DNA from: Dichetophora obliterata
Taxonomy: Eukaryota; Arthropoda; Insecta; Diptera; Sciomyzidae
Reading direction: 5' to 3'
DNA length: 64,000 nt
NCBI GenBank assembly: GCA_963920525.1
Contig: OY986437.1
Span: 93,892,213 to 93,956,212 of the forward strand
The notes below the pieces were generated by a model. It saw only the letters and a list, made by a program, of their open reading frames with translations, was not told where the DNA came from and searched no databases. The position numbers and the translations under genes are program-made. Below are positions 24,220 through 34,289 of the stretch, piece after piece; the first letter of the stretch is position 1, and every line of letters begins with the position of its first letter.

Positions 24220-25331
24220 CCAAAAAAATTCTCGTTGTTTTGTTTCAGTTAAAATTAATTTTTTATTAAAAATTATGCCTATACTCACATAGAATTAAAT
24301 CAAAAATTTTTATAAAAATGCAAAAGTAAAGTTTAATACAAAAATTTAAAAAAAATCCAAAAATATATTTTTGTATTAAAATATAAAATTACAACTTTTT
24401 AAATATATAATAAGAAAAAAATTAAATTTCTTTAAACATCTAAATTACAAATTAAGAAAAGTCAGTCTTATTTTAATGAAGCATTTTTTTTGTTAATACA
24501 TTTATTTTTAAAGAAAATAATTTTATTTTTTTTGGAGCCTTTTTTTAGTTCTATTTTAAATTTCTCCGTCGTATAGCCCTCTTTTAAGCATGCACCTGTA
24601 ATTAAATATATATTATACTTATTTCAAAGAAATCATTTGAGATGACACTGCACCCTAAAAAAAAGAAATAAATATCCACCCAGGAAACTTGCGTCAATTC
24701 TTACCACAGAGCATTTGGACTCCTTTTTTGAGATCCCTGAACTGTCTCTAATGGTTAATTTTCACCTTTTTTTAAAATCATCATTGTTTGCTATAATTCA
24801 TAAATTCTCAGAAAATTCTAAACAACTACTAGTCTTTTTCGGAGTTAAATTTATTTTTCTTAGCTTCAAAATATATGTTCCTTTTTTAAATACCAAGCTA
24901 AATTTCTTTTGCCTATGCCCTTATTGTAATAGTAAATATATAATTATTTGTTTTATAAATGGATATAAAAACAATTCTAATTTAGATTTCCAACTACACT
25001 TACCGTATATATTTTTGTTTTGTTTTATTTCACTTTATAATATATTAAAATCACTTTAAGTACTAAAGATCGAGAAATTGTACTTTACGCATCGCAACCG
25101 GTCTCAAAACAGAGTGATAATTGAATGCGCATTTTTTATTCTCTTATTTGTAGTTATTTTTGTTTTAGGAGACAAAAAACATGTTTTAAGTTTCTGGCAT
25201 AACAAAAATTAAATATATTCAAATAAGAGAGTGTAACGATTAAGTCCTTCTAAGTAAAAAAAAAGTTCATGAAGCAATAATAACAGTCTTTAATTAAAAA
25301 AAAATAAGACACATATATGAAAAAAATAAAC
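24220..25331. other. Very AT-rich stretch, no gene
   Basis: Frames such as 24715-25059 are dominated by Phe, Leu, Ile and Lys codons expected from base composition. No motif or repeat structure was recognised. Confidence 0.4.
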
Positions 25332-25600
25332 ATATCGACCAATCGCGCGAAATTATCGCGGATATGTGTCATTTTTCGAAATTGGCTTTTTGATGCAAAT
25401 TTGCTCTACAACCCACAACGCATCACCTGGTTAAATATTGTAGCTGAAATCCTTTTAGTAAATGACTTAATAATCTAGGCACATGTAAAATTATTTTGTG
25501 GTACTGCAAGCTAAAGCACAGAAAAGTATAAAATACGCTTTCCTGTCAAATTTGAGTTTTGATACATAAGTACGATAATTTCGCGCAAAGGTGTTGATAT
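25332..25600. mobile_element. 269-bp MITE next to DUF229 copy 2
   Basis: ATATCGACCAATCGCGCGAA and ATTATCG at the left are mirrored at the right (CGATAATTTCGCGCAA then GTTGATAT). The arms are about 30 bp with a few mismatches. The element ends only about 40 bp beyond the stop codon of the minus-strand DUF229 gene. Confidence 0.55.
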
Positions 25601-25640
25601 ACAAGTACTCATTTATAGTAAATAAATCCTCCAAAGAGTC

Positions 25641-27922
25641 CTACCCTTTATTTGGCACCACTGCATTCCTGCAAATGCAGTACTTTTTGGCCTGCTTATC
25701 GTTGACACACTTTGAGTCCAGCTCATAGCTAGTCAAACGACTGATGCTCTCCACATCCAGTGCAACGGTATTGTTCTTCTTATGATATATGAAAGTGGAT
25801 GAAAACATGGCTTTATTTGGATTTGTCTCAAATTTAAGGCGATACATATTGTTGGGTGGTTCATCTTCCAGACGCATTCGGCTAAATACCTCGTCAACAT
25901 TTTTTAAAGTAATCTTACTACAAATATCACTGAAGTTTTTTGCATTCAGGTAACGGTTCATTTTATCAACTACGAGCAATGCAATTTTGTTATATGTTGC
26001 ATTTTTTTCCATTACTTGATATGGTATACAGGTGCACCAGTGTTCTGGAATACCAGCATCGTCACACGTCCGGTTTTCTGGTATTTCACGAAATAAAGAT
26101 TGACACTTTGGACAATCATGGTCAGTCTCTAGTTTGACATTCTCCTCACCGCCTGCCATTTCTACGAGATGCTTTAAAGTCATATGTAGATCATATGGTG
26201 ATGTTAGCCGATTGCGATTTACCTCCAACGCCTGGACGACTTGTGGATATTGATGTCTGAACCATTGTGGCAGCCAGATAAAAAGCATCGGTAAGCGTTC
26301 TTCGAGAAAACCATCTGGTAGTTTGGAAAGAGCACCCCACCGCATACCATGATCGCTAAAGAAGATAACGATTGATGTTTCCATAATGCCCAAATTTACC
26401 AAATCCAAAATATAACCGTGTATAATATGGTCCATAGCCGATGGTCCATCGTAATAATTGTGACTGAATGAATTGCTCCAGAAGAGTCCAAAAACCGGCT
26501 CATTGTAATAACGATTTGCCAGTTGTATGGCAAAGTCATATATGTACTGTGCTGCATAACGCATGCCTAAGCAATTGGTTAGACCCCACCGTTTTTTCAT
26601 TACCAGAATCTTCTCAAAGGTCTTTATAAATGGTCTTAGATAGTAGTCAGTAGGTGGATTTTGAAAACCTTTCATATTAAAGGTGAATGTGCTAATTCCA
26701 GTCTCATCCTCCGCATAGGCGGTACGATAACCTTTTTTGTGGAAGTTCTTCCAGATAAAAGGACATTTATCTATGCCACCTATTTCATGAACCCTGCATT
26801 TGTCTGTAACTGTCTTAGGATTATAACCTGTCAAGACTGCCATCAAATTAGGAAAGGTGTTGTCACCCATCTGAATGGGATTAAGTTCAAGTATAAGAGA
26901 TAAGGAAAGAGAGAGAAAGATAAACCCACCTTATTGTATCCCTGCATTTCAAACCAACTACCATCTTTTATGTACTGATATGTTTTTAACATTGTACGTC
27001 GGAAATTTATGCGTGATAGCGCATCAATACCAAAGAGTAGAACACTTGGTTTTCTGGAAGCATTTGTTGGAACGTTGCTAAGATTCTTCATTTGTATAAA
27101 TGAAAAGCCGTCGGACTGTAGAAACTTGGTGGAGTTTGCTGAATGGCATTCTACTATCATGCCTTCGATTTGTAGCGGTACAATAAAGTTCTGTTCAAAG
27201 TTGAGACAAGGACGTATGCTGGAAGAAAAGCAAAATAATTCGGTTTACTTTGAATAACATTACATTAAAATTATCATTCAAATACTTTGAGAATTAAAAT
27301 CTTTACTGGCTGTAAAGGAACATACAGGAAAAAATTAATTAACTCACTCAACTCCACGATCATCTCCAACTTTTCTGAGGATCTGCTTGTAGCAACAACT
27401 TATATCACCACTATAATTACTAAGAGTACGTCCAACATCTTCGTAAATATGCAAATAATATCGTTTCAAATTTGCATCGAAAATCGTTTCAACCAAACGG
27501 TTAACATTAGAGCAGTTTTGTATTGGCAACGGCTTATAAATCTTTTTTATATCGCTGGAAAAAGGATTAACATATGGCATCCTACAATGTTTAGTGAGCA
27601 CATAATAACGAGTTTTGGCAGCATTAGCTACTGCACTATTTTTGGTCACATCCTTGCTGGTGCGATCATTTCTAAATATGCCTTTAATGATCAGAATAAA
27701 TCTATAAAAAGTTTACCAAATTCTCAGTTAAATACATTTCTTACCATTTAACTCGGCATTCCTTAAGGTTTGATTGTTTTCCAACAGTTTACCATAAATA
27801 TTCGATCGAAATTGTTTTTCAGCTTGATTAGGCGTTTGCAACCGGTATAGAAAAAGTATTACTAAACCACAAAGACATATTAGTTTCAGCAGTGTATAAT
27901 GCCCTGGAATATTGACTGCCAT
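25641..27922 (-). CDS. DUF229 family sulfatase-like membrane protein, copy 2
   Basis: Four minus-strand exons in transcript order: 27922-27745, 27681-27348, 27218-26930 and 26870-25641 (stop included), again 676 residues. Introns are 63, 129 and 59 bp; the intron 1 donor is GTAAGA. The start is the ATG at 27920-27922, aligned with copy 1; an upstream in-frame non-ATG extension was not used. The membrane anchor and all putative metal ligands of copy 1 are kept. Differences are uneven: 17 of the first 88 residues differ, 4 of the last 588 (N-to-Y in exon 2, then F424L, N647T and T676G). Intron 2 differs by one base whereas intron 1 cannot be aligned except near its ends. This is best explained by conversion with copy 1. 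The function in vivo is unknown, but both copies keep open frames, so both may be active. Confidence 0.92.
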
Positions 27923-28050
27923 TTCACAAAGTAACACTTTTAACTAAATACTATGTGACTACACATTATTCAATTTTCATGAGCAGTTTCAGATAAGTTG
28001 TGTCTAAAATAAATATGTACATAAAAAACAATGAATTAAAATTGAATGTC

Positions 28051-28070
28051 TTGTGACTCATGAGTCACAA
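28051..28070. promoter_or_regulatory. Perfect 20-bp palindrome with two TGACTCA sites
   Basis: TTGTGACTCA is followed directly by its reverse complement. Each half contains TGACTCA, the AP-1/bZIP consensus. It lies 129 bp upstream of the start codon of DUF229 copy 2. A GATA-type AGATAAG site lies at about 27992. No equivalent palindrome was seen upstream of copy 1. A regulatory role is inference. Confidence 0.4.
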
Positions 28071-28518
28071 ACCATAATTAATAACGAAAAACAGTTTTGA
28101 CTGTAATAAACACTGATCTGCCTCACTAAAAAGTTAGTAATCAGCATTCATTGCAAAGTCAAGGTCATGGTTAATGAACGACCAAATAATGTGAAAAAAG
28201 AATAAGCTTATAAATAGAGAAAACAGAAAGCGACCGCGGGTAACAGCTGCTTGTTACTTGAGCTACGTTTGTGTTTAAAGCCTTGACTACTGCTATGCAA
28301 AAAGACAGCCATTGCATTTTTGAACTTTGGCTCATTAAGCGCCAAGAGATTAAGAGATTTTGGTTTCGAAATCTGAGGCTCCCGTTGCTGTGCGGTCGAG
28401 TATGAGCAGGGGCGCAACTAGCGGTGATAAGGGGGTAGACTACCCTCCTTACTTTTTAGAGTAGGCCTAATTGTTATTTTTTAATAAAATTTTTTAAAAT
28501 ATTGATTTTTATATACAA

Positions 28519-29153
28519 CTAGCTGAACCCGGTGTGCTTCGCTACCCCCCTCGTACCAGGATTGCATTTCAAAATTGTGGCAATACCAAAATCACTTTTC
28601 ACGCCATTGAATTTTCGAAATAAGTCCACCCCAGCGCCACCTACCGTGTCCATTTATACACAAATTATTTTCTTATGATTAAACAAACATACATTCTGAA
28701 TTTCAGTTAAATTGGTCCATAAATTCAAATTTTCGATATAAGTCCACCCCAGCGCCACCTATCGGGTCCATTTATACACAAATTATTTTCTTATGATTAA
28801 ACAAACATACATTCTGAATTTCAGTTAAATTGGTCCATAAATTCAAATTTTCGATATAAGTCCACCCCAGCGCCACCTATCGGGTCCATTTATACACAAA
28901 TTATTTTCTTATGATTAAACAAACATACATTCTGAATTTCAGTTAAATTGGTCCATAAATTCAAATTTTCGATATAAGTCCACCCCAACGCCACCTATCG
29001 GACTTTCCCGGAGGGTTTTTCCAAAATTTTCCTTCGTAAAAACCTTCTCCTGGCAATTATAAACAACTGAAAAAAAATTTTAGACAAATCGGCCCAGCCA
29101 TTCTCAATTGATGTTTTACTATACATTTTTTACACCATTTTTATATATATAGA
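28519..29153 (-). mobile_element. Helitron-like element nested in the hAT
   Basis: On the minus strand it starts TCTATATATATAAAAATGG after an A and ends GCACACCGGGTTCAGCTAG before a T, the same end pattern as 50999-53718. Its middle is a 118-bp minisatellite. A TCGGCCCAGCCATTCTC-type motif lies near its 5' end in reverse. It is non-coding. Confidence 0.6.
28622..29007 (+). repeat. 118-bp minisatellite, 3.3 copies
   Basis: Units start AAGTCCACCCCAGCGCCACC at 28622, 28740, 28858 and (partial) 28976. The three full copies are nearly identical, differing at about three positions (for example ACCGTG against ATCGGG). Such arrays are common inside non-autonomous Helitrons. Confidence 0.95.
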
Positions 29154-29789
29154 TAATTATGAACGCATCAAAGCCAGACGTCCCTTTTATTGCCATTTTC
29201 ATAACAAAAACCGACTTTAGTCAGCTATTTCATTTTGATTCATACCTAAAACTATCTTCAGTCGGCTAATTCACTTTCAGTCGTACCATAAACGAACTTC
29301 AGGTGGCCAACTCATTTTAAGTTGTATCAGCGTTGAATTGTTGTAAACGAATCCAATGTTTCTTTGTGACAAAATGCAGAAAAAGTTCAAAAATGTAGTA
29401 TACATTTTGTTAAAAAAGTACGGAAATAGTAATTCATAGTAATGTGAAAGAGAGCAGAGAACCAAATGGGAAAAAATGGTCCATTTTCAGTCCAATTGTG
29501 CAACCGTATCCTTGACCAAAAATAAAAACCGAAAATTATATTTTTGTTTGACCAAAAAAATATTAATGATTTTTATTTAAGATTTAAAAGATAAAATCAG
29601 ATTACTACTTTTATATCTTAGCAAAACTTGAAAATCCTAATATAATGATTAATGTTTAAGTTTTTGGATATAGCTTAATGATAACAATACCTGATACAAA
29701 TACCTTGTCAAAAAGTTGAAAAAATAAGTGCAATAAAACAAGCCGAAACGTACAAAGGTTTACTCAGTCGCCACACATATTAACCTTTT

Positions 29790-30399
29790 TAAGACTAATT
29801 ACTACATTAATGTTGATGCTGAAAAGGAATTCTCAATTCCCCATCGCCGTCGTCTTGCGCCGCACCGTTTGGATGATAACAATGCCAACGCGGCTTATTT
29901 TTCGATGAACTATTTTTGGATAAGATAACCTCACTGAATTAAGCAGTTGCTTAGAAACAATAAAGCCTATTTATGAACTCTTTAATCCAATTCTATATTC
30001 TACTAACTTGACCTAAAAGTGAATTCTTGAATCAGTAAAATTGCTACAAAAAATTGTTTGTTGGATTCACTTCAATTGAAAGCGGAATTTGAAGTATTCT
30101 ATGATCTATGTGAAGGCGTAGAAACTCTATCGGGTACAGCTAATGATTAAGAATGCAATAAAAAATCTCTTCCTGCAGTTAACAAAATGTCGCGTTTGCT
30201 GTGCACAGTGCCTGTTACTGTTTCAGGAAATGAGAGAATGTTCAGCAAATTAAAATTAGTTAAAAATTATTTAAGAACCACGCAAAGTGACTCACGTCTT
30301 AATGACTCATTAATACTTTCATCGGAAAAGAACAAAGTTGATCTCATTAACTTAGATAATATTGAGCAGCAATGGGCAACCTTAAAAAAAAAGAATTAA
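29790..30399 (+). pseudogene. hAT transposase (ZMYM1-like) remnant
   Basis: The C-terminal part is open from 30187: PVTVSGNERMFSKLKLVKNY then LRTTQSDSRLNDSLILSSEK, matching the hAT dimerisation motif (VSxAERSFSKLKLIKNYLRSTMxQxRLxxLAxLSIE). Upstream, broken frames give DAEKEFSIPHRRRLAP and LKAEFEVFYDL interrupted by stops and frameshifts. The catalytic DDE core is missing, partly replaced by the nested Helitron-like element. It sits in the correct orientation within the hAT ends at 28407 and 30949. Confidence 0.85.
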
Positions 30400-30957
30400 T
30401 ATTTAAATGTTATACTTAAAAATTAAGATTGTATTTTTTATTGAAACACTATTTTTTTAATTAATTTAAAAAATTAAAATAAAAAATATTAAAGAAATTG
30501 AAAGCCCTGTTTATTTTTTAACACATATAAACTATGAATTTTTAAAACAAAAACGAAATTAAATTTTTAAATGCTGATTCGATTGTGTTGAAATACTTTT
30601 ATATTATTTCCTTTGATAGAGGGGACGATATTAAAACTGCCTTTAAGGGATCTTCTTCTAGAAAAAGATCGAAATATTGAAAAGTTTTCTATATGTGTCC
30701 TAACTAAAAAGTCCGTTTGAGCTGAAACTGTTTTGCATTATATTTATTATTGTAAAATCTCTAAGATTATTACCTACAATCATCTATTAAAACCTAAAAC
30801 TGAAATTTTAAGAGCATTAGTAATGTAAGAAAACTAGGCTAATTTTACAAAACTATGTTGTATTTAAAAAAAAGTCGGGACTTAAGGTTATTCAGTCGGC
30901 CGAAATACACTAATAACCCCCCATTCAAAATGGCTTCGGTACGCCCCTGAGTATGAG

Positions 30958-31879
30958 AGTATGTATATTTTATAATTTCAAAAGAATAGCGGAAGCACTG
31001 AATATATATGTGCATAAGGGTTGTTTTTTAATAACCGATTTTCATTTTCGCAGCTTCTTCCTTAGGAGCCTAAGACCAAACTCTATAAGTCTTAAATCGG
31101 TTAAGTTTTAGAGGTGGTTCTTTTTGATTTTAGTTTTTCCATAAGATTTGTATGGGAAAAAAATCATTTTTTATGGGTTTATGGAAAATGGAAGCCCTAA
31201 AAATAAATAACTTTAAGAAATACGTATCTACTTTTTATCATCTTAATTATAAAATTATATAAATATTCGGTTTATATTCACTGATCTATGGCTTACTTTT
31301 CAAAGCTATCTTATGAATTAATACTTCTTCTCAAAAATATTTTGTTTTCTCTTTATTATTTTTTTAATATTCCAGTAACAGGATAGACTCCTGTCTTGAA
31401 ATTCAGAAAATGAATTAAAAATCAATATTAAATAAAAAAAATAATTGTTGTGATTTTTTTTGGATTAAATTATACAACAAGTAGTATTTTTAGTATTACT
31501 TGCAGTTTTTTTTTTGCAAGTGATACAAATTTTTAAACTTAACATGTGGTTTACTGTTACTGCCAAAAATACAGTTGTGTATCGTATATTCTAATCAGTT
31601 TTGTGGAAAAAATCTACGAAGCGCTATGTTTGGAGTTTCCATCTTTTCTTCAACGCCACACTACTCTCTACGTTACGCTAAGTTAAGAAAAGATACGTTC
31701 GGGTAATAGGCCTTAAGAATCTTATTCGTTAAAAGAAACCGAATATATTTTTGTTGGCAGAATGAGGGCTAGTCTTGATGTGGTAAGATTACCAACGGTA
31801 TTTTTTTTATAAGCGCCGTGTCAATAAAAAACATTTAGACAATCCGTAAAAGAATTATAAGCAGAGGTGATCAATGTAT
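30958..31879. other. AT-rich stretch without a supported gene
   Basis: No coding motif or terminal repeat recognised between the hAT element and the foldback element. Confidence 0.4.
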
Positions 31880-31889
31880 TAAATTACAC

Positions 31890-33135
31890 AATTATCCGTG
31901 CAATTACACTGTGAAACAATTTCGAGTTCATTGAATTTAAACAACTTTTTGGGTGCTGTTTCTTAAAGTGCTGGACGTTAATAGCAAAACCTTATCTGGG
32001 TTTTTTCTACATAGTAAAAAATTTGAGGGTAAATTTTATCTCTTTTATAACTTTTTTGTGGTATAAACTTTTTTTATTCCAAATAATTTATAATTTTTAT
32101 ACCACTCAATATTATAAAAATACTAAAACAAATATAATTATAATATTTCATATGGTCATCATGTGTTAATCAAAATATATTCTGGTTCGAAAGAAAAAAA
32201 TTCACCGAAATCGGGAAATTTAAAAATATAGTGGTTTCGATTGGTCTGACGAGAAAAATGGTCTGGAAAAATTTATAAGATTTGATAGTTTGGTATAACT
32301 TTTAAACATTTTTGGTTTGGATTGATATGTATACAAAATAGTATAAAATTTATCTCATCTTTTACTGTGTAGATTGGCTACCGATCGAGTTTTATTGTAT
32401 AAAGAATATATTACTTCAAACTTGATTTATCGAAGAAAATTTACTTTTTCTCACAGCTTTATCTCGTAAGCCATTTTGAATTTTCTGTTCTTGTCTTCAG
32501 CAAAGTTTTAGCTATCCGAACTGATCCGAAAAAACTGCATCGAAGCTCAAAAATTGCAAAAATGCTGAAAATGGCCCACCTTTTTACCATTTTTGGTTCA
32601 TATCTGTAAAACCGTTCCGAATTTATTCAAATAATTATTAAAAAATTGTAGGCAATCAAAACTACACAACCCTCTAGAACTTGCCAACTGCATTCGAGCA
32701 CTCCGAAGTACCGTTTTGGCCCTGAAAATGTGACATATTTTCACAAAAAAAAAAATAATAAAATCCTTGCTTGAGATAATTACGGCTACACATACAAACA
32801 CACACTATTTCGTTATAAAATTTATTTTGCATATCTACACTTTTTTGTCCTAGCTTATAGCTAAAACTTTCCTCAAGATAAGAACAGAAAATTCCAAACG
32901 GCTTACGAGATAAAGCTGTGAGAAAAAGTCAATATTCTTCGAAATATCAAGTTTGAAGCAATATATTCTTTATACAATAAAAGCCGTGAGAAAAAGTCAA
33001 TTTTCTTTATACAATAAAACACGATCAGTAGCCAATCAAGAAAAAACCAAGATAAGGTTTTGCTCTTAACGTCCAGCACTTTAAGGAACAGCAGTCAAAA
33101 AGTTGTTTGAGTTTTCCGTGTGGCACTGTGTTAGT
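31890..33135. mobile_element. Foldback element with long inverted arms
   Basis: AAGTGCTGGACGTTAA and CAAAACCTTATCT near 31970-31998 are mirrored at 33049-33085. Further matches pair 32371-32510 (GATTGGCTACCGATCG, ACAGCTTTATCTCGTAAGCC) with 32870-33045. The arms are about 250 bp once the nested MITE at 32010-32369 is removed, and the right arm has an internal duplication of TTTTATTGTATAAAGAA. The centre (about 32520-32830) holds no real ORF. Exact termini could not be fixed. Confidence 0.7.
32010..32369. mobile_element. 360-bp Tc1/mariner-type MITE (copy 1)
   Basis: Ends CATAGTAAAAAATTTGAGG and, from the right, CACAGTAAAAGATGAGATAA, flanked by TA on both sides. A second copy is at 63572-63926. 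The uninterrupted site survives in the other arm of the host foldback element, which reads TTTTTTCTTGATTGGCTAC where this arm has TTTTTTC-TA-[MITE]-TA-GATTGGCTAC. Confidence 0.9.
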
Positions 33136-33814
33136 CAAATTAACGTATCAAACCGAATTATAAAAATTCATAAAGAATGAAAAAATTCAATAAAAAAAAT
33201 ATAAAGGACCTGCCCTTCAAAAAAAAAAAAAATTATAAAAAAAAATTTATTACTTTTTTGACATTTTTTGACAAGCGCAGAAAATTTATTCGTTTTTAAA
33301 TTCGCAAAGAATCGTATTTTTAAAGCCACAGTTAATAATTTTATTTGTTAGGACGTTACGTGTCAGACGTCACACATTTTTCCTTTGTAGTTTAATTAAG
33401 TAATTTGGTAGTTAAGTAATTATGAAAATTAGTAATTAAAAAACAAATTTTATATATTGTCATTTCCTTGCCTCAACCATTTTATCATTATCTTAAGCCA
33501 ATGTCTTCCATTTTACTAAAACAAAAAAGTTTACGAAACATTTACTAAATATTTACGAACAAGAAAAAACACATTCGTTAAACACTGCAGCCGATAGCAT
33601 CATCATGTTAAATGAGTTTATGTATAAATTGCTAAAATTATTAAAACTAAAATGTTTCTCTTATATAATAACATATAATAATACGTTAATAATAAGTTTT
33701 ATACGTTAATAATAAGGCACTGTTGACTTTTCTGTGGTTATGGCCATATGTAATTTTATTGTTACAAACTGTCTCAATAATTTTGAAACAATTTTTTTTT
33801 CCATAAATAGCGTA

Positions 33815-34285
33815 CCGACTATAATTATTGGCACCCAAAAATTTGGCGCCAACTATTGGCACCCATGCCTTGAATATCATTTATAAAATGTCGTTAAATT
33901 CCCGTTGGTTATGAACGCTAATTTTCAAATTCTGTGGTATATTTCCTCTCTTTGTTCTTTATTGTATAAAAACATTAAGTAGCTCAGTTGTTTGTCTCGA
34001 ATCTCGGATCTGCAAGGGTGTTTTCATCGTCAATTTAAAAAAAGGTCTTATAGTGTTGATATCGATAGCGAACTGAAATTTGGTGAGTACTGTTTCTTAT
34101 TTAATTATGTATTTTTTATATAGACACGTGTGATTTTTTGATTAGTTAAACATTAAATAGTTTATTTTCGTCTTTATATCTACATTTTTACCGCAATACC
34201 GCAATTAAACTTGGGTGCCAACATTTGATTCCAAAAAACAAACAATTCAATTATCGGCAGGGGGTGCCAATTTAAGGTGCACAAT
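33815..34285. repeat. Repeat region with TTGGCACCC motifs
   Basis: TATTGGCACCCAAAAATTTGG and ATTGGCACCC on the left are mirrored by GGGTGCCAACATTTG and GGGGTGCCAATTTAAGG on the right, so a MITE-like element of about 470 bp is possible. Between them TATAAAAA (33965), TCAGTT (33984) and a GTGAGTACTG donor-like site (34083) could mark a promoter and leader exon. The TATA-to-initiator spacing of 21 bp is too short to be convincing. Confidence 0.3.
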
Positions 34286-34289
34286 TACA

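Larger units (their letters stand above)
28407..30949 (+). mobile_element. hAT element, 2.5 kb, inactive
   Basis: Begins CAGGGGCGCAACTAGCGG and ends with the complement of CAGGGGCGTACCGAAGCC, so the outer inverted repeat is about 10 bp. It is flanked by a perfect 8-bp duplication AGTATGAG (28399-28406 and 30950-30957), the hallmark of hAT insertion. It carries a transposase remnant at 29790-30399 and a nested Helitron-like element at 28519-29153. The CAGGGGCG terminus and the ZMYM1-like tail of its protein agree with one hAT subgroup. Confidence 0.9.

Noticed and set aside
24715..25059. A 114-codon membrane-protein-like ORF
   Set aside because: It is Phe/Leu/Ile-rich throughout as expected from T-rich DNA, with no conserved motif or splice context.
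28208..28417. A promoter (TATAAATAG at 28209) or a small gene just upstream of the hAT
   Set aside because: The frame runs into the hAT terminus and has no motif; the TATA-like string has no supported initiator or downstream ORF.
33960..34090. A gypsy-type LTR with promoter and primer-binding site (TTGGCGCC nearby)
   Set aside because: No matching second LTR, and the TGGCGCC string lies on the wrong side of the TATA-like motif. The surrounding TTGGCACCC repeats suggest a MITE.
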